The notes: a model not told the origin generated them from the sequence alone. DNA of 35,040 nucleotides from CAYYGL01 sp964471235 (GCA_964471235.1 CAYYGL010000026.1:1-35040), one strand, 5' to 3'; counted from the first letter of the stretch, positions 16,142 to 24,554 are shown. Numbers and translations: made by a program.

Positions 16142-16696
16142 ATGATTACCCGAGAACAGGCATATCAATTGTTAACGGAATATACGCAGAAACCGGGGCT
16201 CATTAATCATGCCCTGTCGGTAGAAGCCGCCATGCGCGCTTACGCCCGGAAATTCGGAGAAGACGAAGAGACCTGGGGAATTGTGGGGTTATTGCATGAT
16301 TTCGATTATGAGAGATATCCCTCGTTGGAAGACCATCCGTTTCGGGGGGCGGAGATTCTGCGGGAGAAGGGCTATCCGGAAGAATGGATAGAAGCGATTT
16401 TAGGTCATGCCGAGCATACCGGTGTGCCCCGCCACACCCGGATGGCAAAGGCGCTTTTTGCGGTGGATGAGTTATGTGGGATGATTACCGCAGTGGCGTA
16501 TGTGCGCCCCAGCCGGAAGCTGGCAGACGTAAAAGTAAAATCGGTGAAGAAAAAATTAAAGGACAAGAGTTTTGCCGCCCAGGTCAGCCGGGAGGACATC
16601 CGCAAAGGCGCCGAAGAATTGGGAGTGGATTTTGACGAACATATCGAAACGGTGATTGGTGCCATGCAGGGAATTGCGGATAAATTGGGGCTGTAG
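16142..16696 (+). CDS. HD-domain metal-dependent phosphohydrolase-like protein
   Basis: The 184-aa soluble protein has one HD domain. Metal-ligand candidates are an early His (NHALSVEAAMRAYARKFG), the paired H-D of LLHDFDYERYP, and later His residues (HPFRGAEIL, ILGHAEHTG). The first half resembles the HDIG-type hydrolase family acting on nucleotides or phosphates. The C-terminal third is charged and helical. The start at ATG 16142 has GGAG 5 nt upstream. The TTG further upstream would extend into the ndh leader and is not used. It is divergent from ndh. Substrate is unknown. Confidence 0.8.
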   Translation: MITREQAYQLLTEYTQKPGLINHALSVEAAMRAYARKFGEDEETWGIVGLLHDFDYERYPSLEDHPFRGAEILREKGYPEEWIEAILGHAEHTGVPRHTRMAKALFAVDELCGMITAVAYVRPSRKLADVKVKSVKKKLKDKSFAAQVSREDIRKGAEELGVDFDEHIETVIGAMQGIADKLGL

Positions 16697-16759
16697 ATAA
16701 TGAAAGGAGCACCTACTCAGGCCTATGGCAGGTACTTATCTAAGTTATTCTTACCAGGA

Positions 16760-16943
16760 GGGTGCTTGAGAAGTTCTTGTCATTCCGGTTGAAGCAAAGA
16801 AGGATAGCGGTGTAAGACTCTGGTTTACGGGAATTCCCTTTTTGAGGAGGGAAATTCTCCAACGGAGTCTATGACCGGTTTTTTCCGAAAAAACGCCGGA
16901 AAAAACCGGAATGACAGTGTTTTCCAATACTTTCCAAACACCC
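16760..16943. repeat. Fold-back repeat related to the dispersed intergenic family
   Basis: Perfect 11-bp inverted repeats GTCATTCCGGT (16779-16789) and ACCGGAATGAC (16905-16915) enclose a second perfect 12-bp hairpin: CCGGTTTTTTCC (16875-16886) with GGAAAAAACCGG (16898-16909). Outside them GGGTG (16760-16764) and CACCC (16939-16943) are also inverted. The stretch 16845-16877 is similar in reverse complement to 20195-20221. I see no target-site duplication. It is related to, but not a copy of, the 27739-27959 element. Confidence 0.6.
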
Positions 16944-16972
16944 TCTAAGAAGAATTTTTTGCAGACCATTAC

Positions 16973-17013
16973 TCGTCACTCGTTACCGGTATGCTCCAGG
17001 TAACGAGTGACGA
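16973..17013. terminator. Perfect 15-bp hairpin between convergent genes
   Basis: TCGTCACTCGTTACC (16973-16987) and GGTAACGAGTGACGA (16999-17013) pair perfectly with an 11-nt loop. It sits 16 nt beyond the stop of the minus-strand chalcone-isomerase-like gene. There is no adjacent T-run in that direction, so it may terminate poorly or protect the 3' end instead. The assignment as terminator rests on position. Confidence 0.4.
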
Positions 17014-17029
17014 TGTAAACCTGTTGGGA

Positions 17030-17650
17030 TTATTTCGCCACTATCCGCTCGATCAATTTCTCCCGCTTCACAATGGAATGGTCGCCCAGCCAGATGGACC
17101 ACAGCACCCGGGCAAAGGTGGCGTTGGTAATCGCCGGTTTCTCCTCTCCCTGAACAATGGTAAGGATCGTGCCACCCGGTACCCAGCGCAGAATATATTG
17201 CTCATTTTCTTTCACATCCTTATCAAAGTAGCCGACAAATTGGTCCACATACTGCTGGATTTCCTGCATCTCTTCCTTGCTGGCGTTTTTCTTAAATCCC
17301 TCCCGATAAGCCCCCTGGATTTTACCGGAACCCACTCCCCGGGCAAAATCCATCGTAATCTGCTTGGCTTTACCGTCGCTTAATGCCGCCTTAAAGGCCT
17401 CTTCTTTGCTCATGGTACCGGGCGATTCCATATAATGCGCCACACCATACACTTTGAAAAAAAAATTCTTGCGTACCGTTACCCCGGTAATGCTGAGGTT
17501 GTAGGTGCTGTCATTGTAAGTAAACGATACTTCTGCCGGAAACTTCTTTCCGGTGGAAGATTCTTTCACCATCTCCTGGGCTGTGGTGGGTAGCACCCAG
17601 GCGAAAAGCAGTGTTACCAGAATGCCGAGAATAAATTGATACCTGCCCAT
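17030..17650 (-). CDS. Exported chalcone-isomerase-like domain protein
   Basis: The 206-aa product has a cleavable signal peptide (about residues 1-25, ending TTAQ-E). A chalcone-isomerase-like fold follows: the FPAEVSFTYNDSTYNLSITG opening and KNFFFKVYGVAHYM near residue 65. Bacterial members are generally periplasmic, and most lack the plant enzyme's catalytic residues, so flavonoid chemistry is unlikely; a ligand-binding role is inference. I chose ATG 17650, since GGAGG lies 7 nt upstream; the open frame from 17686 has no such site. It follows the HEAT-cyclophilin lipoprotein gene in the same direction with 137 nt between. Confidence 0.78.
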   Translation of the reverse strand: MGRYQFILGILVTLLFAWVLPTTAQEMVKESSTGKKFPAEVSFTYNDSTYNLSITGVTVRKNFFFKVYGVAHYMESPGTMSKEEAFKAALSDGKAKQITMDFARGVGSGKIQGAYREGFKKNASKEEMQEIQQYVDQFVGYFDKDVKENEQYILRWVPGGTILTIVQGEEKPAITNATFARVLWSIWLGDHSIVKREKLIERIVAK

Positions 17651-17787
17651 ACGTCTACCTCCGGGTTTGATTTGTATGTTTGCCACAATTAAGTGAATGG
17701 CAAAAATCTTAATGTATCCAAGTTACCGATTTTTCGGGACATCGACAATGATATTGCCCCAATTGCTTATTTTTCCGGAAAGACGGA

Positions 17788-19905
17788 CTACGGGGTTGGG
17801 GACGCTCCGGCCAGCGGAGAATTCGCTCTCACAGTCAATTGGGTTTTTAAAATTTTATCAAACATCAGCAGGCGGTCTATCACCCCCATTCCTTCCACAA
17901 CCCTGCCGATCACCGTATACTTGCCGTTCAGGTGAGGCTGCGGAGTATGGGTAACAAAGAACTGGCTGCTGCCGGTGTCTTTTCCGGCATGGGCAATACC
18001 GACCACCCCGCGGTCGTAAAACAGGTCGCTGTATTCGCAAGGGACGGAATAGCCGGAACCTCCCCAACCGTCGCCGCGCGGATCGCCGGTCTGCACAACA
18101 AATCCTGGCACGACCCGGTGAAAATAAATGTTGTCGTAAAAATTTCGCTTTACCAATGAGATAATGTTCGCCACATTCACCGGGGCTTCCTCAGGATTCA
18201 GTTGAATGGTAAAACTCCCCCGGGTGGTAAAAAATGTTACCTGGTAGAGGGAATCGGGACTGACCGGCGGAAAATCCCACTTGGTGGAATACGCATGAGT
18301 CGTCACCGGGATGGTGATACTATTATCGCCAGTGATGTTGATGATGGCACGCCGGGCAGCTTCATGGATTGAGGGATAGGGATTGTTTAGCTCTTCTTTC
18401 AAAAAAGGAACAGCCTGGTCGCTGCCAATGCTGTCAATTGCCACCAGAATTTCCTGCATGGCTTCCAGGTCCCGGGGAGCGGTAAAAGTGCGATACACGT
18501 GAATCAAGGTGGGCACCGCTTCTTCCGGTCGGGGACCGTTGGGACTGGCAAAATAGGTGGAAACAATGGTTGCCACCGCCATATCGCCGCTTTTCAGCTT
18601 ATCAATAAAAAAATCAACCACCGGCGGCTTGCGGCGATTGGTTAACACATCCAGCGCAAACGTGGTCTGGGCAATGTTTTTCCCATCCGCCAGCTTCATC
18701 AATAAACGAGTGGCATCGTCGGTTTGGCGAACCGGATGTTTGGGATCGGTGGTTTCGATATTCTGTAAGGTCGGGATGGCATAATAATTCTCCGGCCAGG
18801 GTTTGGGGAGTAAATCCTCTTTTACATGCTGCAGCGCTTCTCCCGGCTGGATCAACGCCAGCACTGCAAGCGCTTCCCCCTGAATGTGCCAATCATCAGC
18901 ATCTTTATAAACCCGCCGCAGCTCCCGCCGGGTATACCAATTTTTATAACTCCCGAGAGCACGAATGGCAGCGATTTGCACCTGGGGATGGGGATCATCC
19001 AACATTTTAACAATTTCTTTTTGGAATATCTCATCTTCCATCCCGCTCATCAATTCCAGGGAAGCCAGGCGAACATACCAGGCAGAATCCTGCAAACAGG
19101 CGATAATGGATTTCCGAAGCGAACGAGACCTTTTCAGCTTCAGTAAATCTTTCAGGTATTTGTCGGAGCGGTTCTGTTTCGCAAACTGTTTAAATTGGTC
19201 TGTCTCCATTCGGGAAAGGATGAGGTCGATGCCGCGCAGGGCGAAAAATTTTGCCATGGGAATCGAGTCTTCCAATTCGGCGGATAAATCCGGGAGCGAC
19301 CAGACATTGCCGATTCGGTACAGGGCGTAAGCACAGCGCCAGGCAACATCCGGGTCGTGGGTGGTGCGCATCACCTTCCCCAGGGTTTCCACATTACTGC
19401 CCGGCGGTAAAATCCCCCGGCGTGCCAGCAGCCCGTGGGCAATCGCCGATTGCTTTTGATATTCCGGATAGCTGCTTTGTAAAAAATCTCTCAGGGTCAG
19501 AAAAGATTTTTCGGTGCCGCATTTCCCCAGTGCCTCCACCAGCTTGCTGCGCACCACATTTTCTGTTTCCAGCTTCAGAGCATCCATCAGGTAGCTCTCC
19601 GCCCGGGTGGTGTGCAGTTGACCCAGGGCAACCGCTGCCGCTGCCCGTACCCGAATATCCTCATCCGTTAAGCGGTTCGCCAATACCGGCAGGATGGTGG
19701 AATCCTGAATTCGCCCTAACACCTCAGTGGCTCTCAAACGGATTTGAGGGTTTTTGTTATGCAGCCAGCCAATAAATTTTTGCTGATCCACCTGCCGGGA
19801 ATATTCCAACCGCCTCATCTCTTGAAATGCCACGTTGTCACTCAATTGAGTGCACGACAGGGTAACGAAAAGAAACAACAGTGCTGAACCGATTCGATAC
19901 AACAT
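17788..19905 (-). CDS. HEAT-repeat lipoprotein with C-terminal cyclophilin-type PPIase
   Basis: The 705-aa product starts with a signal peptide and a lipobox-like TLSC with C18. A long HEAT-repeat solenoid (about residues 35-540) follows, with repeated PEVRxxAxxALG-like units such as DEDIRVRAAAAVALGQL and HPQVQIAAIRALG. It ends in a cyclophilin domain (about 558-690). The cyclophilin active-site residues look intact: R597 in YFHRVVPGF, Q648 in GSSQFFV, and the HLNGKYTVIGRVV signature. Proline isomerisation in the periplasm on clients held by the solenoid is an inference from the fusion. AGGAGA precedes the ATG by about 7 nt. Confidence 0.88.
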   Translation of the reverse strand: MLYRIGSALLFLFVTLSCTQLSDNVAFQEMRRLEYSRQVDQQKFIGWLHNKNPQIRLRATEVLGRIQDSTILPVLANRLTDEDIRVRAAAAVALGQLHTTRAESYLMDALKLETENVVRSKLVEALGKCGTEKSFLTLRDFLQSSYPEYQKQSAIAHGLLARRGILPPGSNVETLGKVMRTTHDPDVAWRCAYALYRIGNVWSLPDLSAELEDSIPMAKFFALRGIDLILSRMETDQFKQFAKQNRSDKYLKDLLKLKRSRSLRKSIIACLQDSAWYVRLASLELMSGMEDEIFQKEIVKMLDDPHPQVQIAAIRALGSYKNWYTRRELRRVYKDADDWHIQGEALAVLALIQPGEALQHVKEDLLPKPWPENYYAIPTLQNIETTDPKHPVRQTDDATRLLMKLADGKNIAQTTFALDVLTNRRKPPVVDFFIDKLKSGDMAVATIVSTYFASPNGPRPEEAVPTLIHVYRTFTAPRDLEAMQEILVAIDSIGSDQAVPFLKEELNNPYPSIHEAARRAIINITGDNSITIPVTTHAYSTKWDFPPVSPDSLYQVTFFTTRGSFTIQLNPEEAPVNVANIISLVKRNFYDNIYFHRVVPGFVVQTGDPRGDGWGGSGYSVPCEYSDLFYDRGVVGIAHAGKDTGSSQFFVTHTPQPHLNGKYTVIGRVVEGMGVIDRLLMFDKILKTQLTVRANSPLAGASPTP

Positions 19906-20194
19906 GGAAAACTCTCCTTATGGATTAGATGACAGTGTCAAGATAGATGCGGTGCATTCCTCCATTGAGGTGAAACAATATATCAGTTTCCGAAGAAAAA
20001 ATCTACCAGGAGTTTAAAGAATTGTAACGATTCTGCTTTCGCTGCAAATTTGATGTTTTGTATTTCATTCGTTTGTATTCATGGTTCAGTGGTTGTTGTT
20101 CCATTTCACCCAACCTCTCCCGCCCCCAAAACGGGATTGGGGTGGGGATGGGTGAGGTTCGTTTCAGATGAGTACGGTAATACGCTGAAAATAC

Positions 20195-20290
20195 CGGTCA
20201 TAGACTCCCTTGGAGAATCTCCTACCATGGAAGAATGCCGATGATGAGATTTCGGCATTTTCCGAAAAAACACCGAAAAAGTCGGAATGA
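20195..20290. repeat. Degenerate member of the dispersed fold-back family
   Basis: CCGGTCATAGACTCC and the TTGGAGAAT run that follows are a near match to the reverse complement of 16845-16877. The right end, TTTTCCGAAAAAACACCG followed by GTCGGAATGAC, resembles 16882-16915. A hairpin of AATGCCGA (20234-20241) with TCGGCATT (20252-20259) lies between. The words CTCC.TTGGAG.AATCT also occur in the two near-identical copies elsewhere, so all belong to one sequence family. Confidence 0.5.
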
Positions 20291-20439
20291 CCAAAATTCG
20301 GTGAGGGGTATAGAACCATTGGGATTGTGGTTGCCGTCGATTTTGATTTTCCCCCGGGTAGAAACATCTGTTAACAGCTCTTCATCCCTGTCTCGATCTC
20401 ATTGAGAGATGTTTTTTTTCAAAGCAATTTGGTAACTGC

Positions 20440-20468
20440 TTGACAAAAATTACAATTCGGTTTATATT
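20440..20468 (+). promoter_or_regulatory. Sigma-70 promoter for the yigZ-ABC operon
   Basis: TTGACA (20440-20445) matches the -35 consensus exactly. TATATT (20463-20468) matches five of six -10 bases, and the spacer is the optimal 17 nt. The predicted transcript starts about 15 nt before the ATG at 20490, leaving a very short leader without a clear Shine-Dalgarno. This is the best vegetative promoter visible in the window. Confidence 0.7.
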
Positions 20469-20489
20469 TTTCGGCACTTTCGAAAACAG

Positions 20490-21095
20490 ATGATGAACAC
20501 GCACCAATACCATACAGCTGCCGGAAGAGTGCGGATCAAAATCAAAGTAAAACGTTCCCTCTTCATTGGCTCACTTTCACCGGCATCCGATCGGGCAACC
20601 GCCGAACAGTTCATCGCCGAGATAAAATCAGAGTTCCATGACGCCACTCATAATTGTTATGCTTACCGAATTGATGCCGATACTTTCCGTTATTATGATG
20701 ATGGCGAGCCTGCAAATACTGCCGGGAAGCCAATCCTGGCAATGATAGATAAATATCACCTAAGAGAGAGTGTGCTGGTGGTTACCCGTTATTTTGGGGG
20801 CGTTAAATTAGGGGTCGGCGGATTGATTCAAGCTTATAGCACCTGCGCAGAAGAAACCATCCGCCAGGCGGACATTATTCCGCTCATTCACTATCGGCAG
20901 TTTACCGTTGAATACCCCTATAAATTAACCCGGCAGGTGCAGTATGTGGTCTCCAGCGTCGAGGGGAAGGTGACGGATTCGCATTTCGGTGAAACGGTTA
21001 CCTCACAGGTGAAGATACCCGAAACATCAGTTGAAGCATTCCGGAAGAAATTATTGACCGGGAAAAACGAGATCAAAATTCTGGAGATGAAATAA
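20490..21095 (+). CDS. yigZ: YigZ/IMPACT-family protein
   Basis: The 201-aa protein has the two-domain UPF0029/IMPACT layout. The N-terminal domain (about residues 15-125) contains the family core: KVKRSLFIG, then HDATHNCYAYRI, DDGEPANTAGKPIL and VVTRYFGGVKLGVGGL. A smaller C-terminal ferredoxin-like domain follows. The family is broad and its bacterial role is uncertain; proposed links are to translation and nucleotide binding. It is the first gene of a three-gene run with an ABC exporter, and the ATPase start follows its stop after 2 nt. The start codon choice (20490 or the next ATG 3 nt later) is open because no Shine-Dalgarno is visible. Confidence 0.9.
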   Translation: MMNTHQYHTAAGRVRIKIKVKRSLFIGSLSPASDRATAEQFIAEIKSEFHDATHNCYAYRIDADTFRYYDDGEPANTAGKPILAMIDKYHLRESVLVVTRYFGGVKLGVGGLIQAYSTCAEETIRQADIIPLIHYRQFTVEYPYKLTRQVQYVVSSVEGKVTDSHFGETVTSQVKIPETSVEAFRKKLLTGKNEIKILEMK

Positions 21096-21097
21096 CG

Positions 21098-22006
21098 ATG
21101 CATGTAAAAGCAGAGCATATCAGCAAAAGTTTTGATGATAAGTTAGTGGTGGCAAATTTTTCATTTGAAGCCCGGGCAGGATTTATCACTGGAATTATCG
21201 GAGATTCCCGGGCGGGGAAAACTACCATCCTCCGGATGCTGTTGGGAATTGTGAAACCTGATGAGGGGTACATCTCCTTTGATGATAATGTTCTGAGCCA
21301 CAAAATTCTGGACGCCACCGGGTACTTGCCGGAAGAACGAGGGGTCTATCAACAATATACACTGAATGAGATTTTGGTTTATTTTGCCAGGTTGAAAAAT
21401 TTGCCCCGCAAAAAAGCCCAGGTTGAGGCTGTGCGCTTAATGGACCGATTTAACCTGATCGAACAGATGGAAACGCCTGTGCAAAAGTTACCGGAAGAGG
21501 TTCAGCAAAAAGTGGAATTGATGATCACCCTTATTCATAATCCCGATTTGATCATCCTCGACGAGCCGTTCCACAATATGGTAGCGGAAAATCAAACCCT
21601 GATCCGAAAAATGGTGCAGAGACTTCGGGAGGACGGTAAGACGATCATTTTAGCCACCGGGCAGATTGAGGAAGCGGAATTACTTTGCGACGAGATCACC
21701 TTGCTTCACCAGGGGGAAACGCTGATGAAAGGGAGAGTAGACGACATGCTGGAAAAATTTAAACACAACCTGATTGAGGTGGAAGGAGAGGATAATCTAC
21801 AACCGCTGAAACAAATCAACGGGGTGCAGAAGATGATTCAGAAGAAACAAGTCGCGCAATTATTTATCGACAAAGCCGTATCCCCCCAGAAGGTATTGGA
21901 TGAGATCATCCGCACAGTCAATATTTCCCGGATTGAGATAAAGCGCCCGGGGTTAAAAGATATTTATACAGATGCTGTTCAACAATACCGACAGGCAGCG
22001 TTATGA
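21098..22006 (+). CDS. ABC transporter ATP-binding protein with degenerate catalytic motifs
   Basis: The 302-aa NatA/DUF4162-type nucleotide-binding subunit would act on the cytoplasmic face with the next gene's permease. Walker A is intact in form (GDSRAGKT, 35-42), and Walker B with its Glu is intact (LIILDEP, 151-157). Other motifs are not. The signature reads LPEEVQ (131-136) where LSGGxQ-like sequence is expected, the D-loop SGLD position reads HNMV (159-162), and the H-switch His is Gly (G188, in ATGQIEEAE). Hydrolysis may be weak or absent. The C-terminal region (about 220-302) matches the accessory domain of this subfamily. Its stop overlaps the permease start by 4 nt (ATGA). Confidence 0.85.
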   Translation: MHVKAEHISKSFDDKLVVANFSFEARAGFITGIIGDSRAGKTTILRMLLGIVKPDEGYISFDDNVLSHKILDATGYLPEERGVYQQYTLNEILVYFARLKNLPRKKAQVEAVRLMDRFNLIEQMETPVQKLPEEVQQKVELMITLIHNPDLIILDEPFHNMVAENQTLIRKMVQRLREDGKTIILATGQIEEAELLCDEITLLHQGETLMKGRVDDMLEKFKHNLIEVEGEDNLQPLKQINGVQKMIQKKQVAQLFIDKAVSPQKVLDEIIRTVNISRIEIKRPGLKDIYTDAVQQYRQAAL

Positions 22007-23490
22007 GACGAATATTGATCATCATCGGTTGGGAATTGATTCGTCACCTGAAATCCCGCAACTTTTGGCTGGTGGTTTTTTTATCCCCTTTGTTGATGAC
22101 CGGGGTGGTGTTAATTCCTTCCATATACTTCCAGGGAGCTTCCCCCAAGCAATCGCAAATCGGCTTTGTGGAGTTTGACTCCACATCCTATTTCCAGACC
22201 CTGACCGAACATCTCACCGACAGCTTAAGCAATAGCAACAATATGCTGTTGGTGTTGATTACCCCGGATACCTCAGCTCGCATGCAAAGCGAATTTGTTG
22301 AGTTAGAACAGCTGAAAGACCAATTGGATAGTTTAAACGAAGCGTACAATAAGATCAAAGAACGTCGCCGCTACATCTTTCAACGTCCGGATTCCCGTAC
22401 CAGGAGAAATTTACTTGCCCAATCCTACGAACAGTTGTTAGCCACCCGGGAGCAAAAAGACCTGGCAGAAATTGAATATACCCGAATGAAAGCCAAAACC
22501 GATTCCCTGGTCCGGCAGGCGGTACTCCACAAAGCGGATAGTTTGTTGACCGCCAAAGAAATAGAGGGTTACATTATTTTGGATGAAGATTTATTCCGCA
22601 ACGGAGTGATCACTTTCCATGCGTCCCAACCCATAAATTTTTTGCGCATCCAACCTCTGAAGCAGGCATTGCAGGTCATGTTGGTCGAACAACGAATGAA
22701 GGAGGAAGGCATTACGATCAGTCAAATTCAGGAATTGCTGAAACCGATCCGGATTCATGAAATCATTTCGGAAGGAACGGAAAAACGGGAATTCAAGTTC
22801 ATGGTGACTTACCTGGCGCCGATCGTCGCGGTGTTGTTTTTGTTTATCAGCATTTTTAGTACCAGCGGATTTCTCTTCGCCGCCATCATCTCGGAAAAGA
22901 CCAACAAGTTGTTGCACTGGTTTTTATCTTATGTGAACCCGTTTCAGATAATTTCCGGAAAAATTGTGGGACTGGGAGCTGTGGGATTAATTGAGATCTT
23001 TATCTGGTTGATATTAACCATGTTGTTGATGGCAGGCAATGTGATACCGGCACGAGACATTGGTTTTTTGACATTGAAAAATGCCGGGTTATTTGTTCTC
23101 TATTTCATTCTCGGCTATTTGTTTTTTGCTTCCCTGTTTACCGGTGTGGGTGCCCTCTCTTCTTCCCCACAGGATGCTCAAAAACTCCGTCTGTATATGC
23201 GAGTCATGTCATTTTTACCGCTTGTTCTGGCAATTTTTGTCCTTCGCACGCCCGATGCGCTACTGATTCGAATTCTTTCTTATATCCCTTTTCTATCACC
23301 GGTATTTATGATTCTGCGAACCCCCCTCGGGCAGCCGCCTCTTATTGATTATTATATCTCCTGGGGAGTACTGGTTCTGTCCATCATCCTCAATTTGATG
23401 ATCACCGGGAAAATTTTTCGCAATGCCAGCATCATTTACGGGGAAAAAACTACTTTCAAATTGGTACTGAAACTTTTGAGGGAAAAATAG
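22003..23490 (+). CDS. ABC-2 type (NatB-like) permease with large extracytoplasmic domain
   Basis: The 495-aa product has one membrane helix near the N-terminus (about residues 20-42). A large non-membrane region (about 45-262) follows, then about five or six membrane helices to residue 485. The large region includes a charged coiled-coil stretch (about 100-185, rich in E, K, R, L). This is the NatB/YhaP-type topology used by Na+ or multidrug/peptide exporters. The ATG overlaps the ATPase stop, so the pair is translationally coupled. Substrate cannot be inferred. Confidence 0.85.
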   Translation: MRRILIIIGWELIRHLKSRNFWLVVFLSPLLMTGVVLIPSIYFQGASPKQSQIGFVEFDSTSYFQTLTEHLTDSLSNSNNMLLVLITPDTSARMQSEFVELEQLKDQLDSLNEAYNKIKERRRYIFQRPDSRTRRNLLAQSYEQLLATREQKDLAEIEYTRMKAKTDSLVRQAVLHKADSLLTAKEIEGYIILDEDLFRNGVITFHASQPINFLRIQPLKQALQVMLVEQRMKEEGITISQIQELLKPIRIHEIISEGTEKREFKFMVTYLAPIVAVLFLFISIFSTSGFLFAAIISEKTNKLLHWFLSYVNPFQIISGKIVGLGAVGLIEIFIWLILTMLLMAGNVIPARDIGFLTLKNAGLFVLYFILGYLFFASLFTGVGALSSSPQDAQKLRLYMRVMSFLPLVLAIFVLRTPDALLIRILSYIPFLSPVFMILRTPLGQPPLIDYYISWGVLVLSIILNLMITGKIFRNASIIYGEKTTFKLVLKLLREK

Positions 23491-23647
23491 TGAACCGTCT
23501 GAAATGAATTTTCCCTTGAAATGAATCAGACACCGTCGTAACGTTAACGGTAAATTACGGAAGCAAATGGTAACGAAAAAACATCCACCCTATTACGCAT
23601 CAATAATGTTAAAGGAACTTGTAAATCATCAAAAAAAGGAGAAAGGG

Positions 23648-24493
23648 ATGAAAATTTTAAAATTTGTCATGCTTATGGCTATGTTGGCGCTCTTCGGAGT
23701 ATCGAATCTTTTTGCCGGTGTGGTGGTGGTGAATCGAGTAGAATCCAAAACGATGGGGACCACCATCACCATGAAATATGTGTTTGACAAAAATGGGTTT
23801 CGAATGGAAGGCAGCGAAGGGATGGGACCGGATTTGGTGATTTTTAACCGGGGCAAAGAGGTGCTCTGGCTGGTAAACACTAAAAAAGGGACTTATATGG
23901 AAATTACCCGGCAGGATTTGGAAAAAATGAACGCCATGATTGACCAACAGATGAAAATGATGGAAGAGCAGATGAAAAACATTCCTCCTGCCCAGCGCAA
24001 GATGATGGAGAAATATATGTCCGGGATGATGGGCAAGGAAAAAGAGATGAAAACCGTTTATACGAAAGTTGCCAGCGGCGTCAAGATGCAGCAATGGATT
24101 TGCGATCAGTATGAAGGGAAACGGGGTGATGAAAAAATAAGTGATGTCTGGACAACCGACTGGAAAAAACTGGGCATTAGCAAGGATGACATGTCAACCA
24201 TGGATGAGTTAACGAACTATTTTGAATCCCTCACTTTAAAGCATAAAAAAACAGGTGGTTTCGGTTTTACTTTCGGTGGTGCTGAAGAAGAAGAAGGCGG
24301 TTTGGAGGGAGTGCCGGTAAAAACAGTCACTTATGAAGATGGTCAGGTAGAGACGGTAACGGAGTTGGTTGAAATCAAAAAACAGAACCTGGATGCCAGC
24401 ATGTTCACGTTACCCTCCGGTTTGCAAAAAGAAGCCAGCCCCTTCCGGAACATGCCGGAAAACATGCCCAAGGGCATGCCCGGCGGATATTGA
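23648..24493 (+). CDS. Exported DUF4412-domain protein
   Basis: The 281-aa product has a signal peptide (about residues 1-23, ending NLFAG). A DUF4412-like beta-rich domain follows, with VFDKNGFRMEG and VLWLVNTKKGTYMEI near the start. The middle is very Met/Lys/Gln-rich (about 85-130) and looks helical. A second segment ends with SMFTLPSGLQ, and the tail is Pro/Met-rich. Family function is unknown; members are periplasmic or outer-membrane-associated. I chose ATG 23648 because AAGGAGAAAGGG lies directly upstream. The open frame extends back to 23567, where the residues are not signal-like. Confidence 0.8.
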   Translation: MKILKFVMLMAMLALFGVSNLFAGVVVVNRVESKTMGTTITMKYVFDKNGFRMEGSEGMGPDLVIFNRGKEVLWLVNTKKGTYMEITRQDLEKMNAMIDQQMKMMEEQMKNIPPAQRKMMEKYMSGMMGKEKEMKTVYTKVASGVKMQQWICDQYEGKRGDEKISDVWTTDWKKLGISKDDMSTMDELTNYFESLTLKHKKTGGFGFTFGGAEEEEGGLEGVPVKTVTYEDGQVETVTELVEIKKQNLDASMFTLPSGLQKEASPFRNMPENMPKGMPGGY

Positions 24494-24554
24494 TCTTCTA
24501 TTCAGTAGTCAGTGAGGATTTGTGAAATTGAGGGTATCTTTTTAAACCCCATCG

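Larger units (their letters stand above)
16697..17029. other. Convergent intergenic region with fold-back repeats
   Basis: This 333-nt gap lies between the HD gene (plus) and the chalcone-isomerase-like gene (minus). It is dominated by the fold-back element at 16760-16943 and the 15-bp hairpin at 16973-17013, both listed separately. No coding sequence is supported. Confidence 0.6.
19906..20489. other. 584-nt intergenic gap with dispersed-repeat remnant and promoter
   Basis: The gap holds a GC-rich inverted stretch around 20107-20158, where AACCTCTCCC and GGGTGAGGTT are imperfectly inverted. It also holds a degenerate member of the dispersed repeat family at 20195-20290 and a strong sigma-70 promoter at 20440-20468. 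The last two are listed separately. The only open frame here lacks a ribosome-binding site and overlaps the repeat. Confidence 0.5.

Noticed and set aside
16679..17029. Possible CRISPR array suggested by several short inverted and repeated words
   Set aside because: The repeats are inverted and irregularly spaced, with no evenly spaced direct repeats or spacers and no cas genes in the window.
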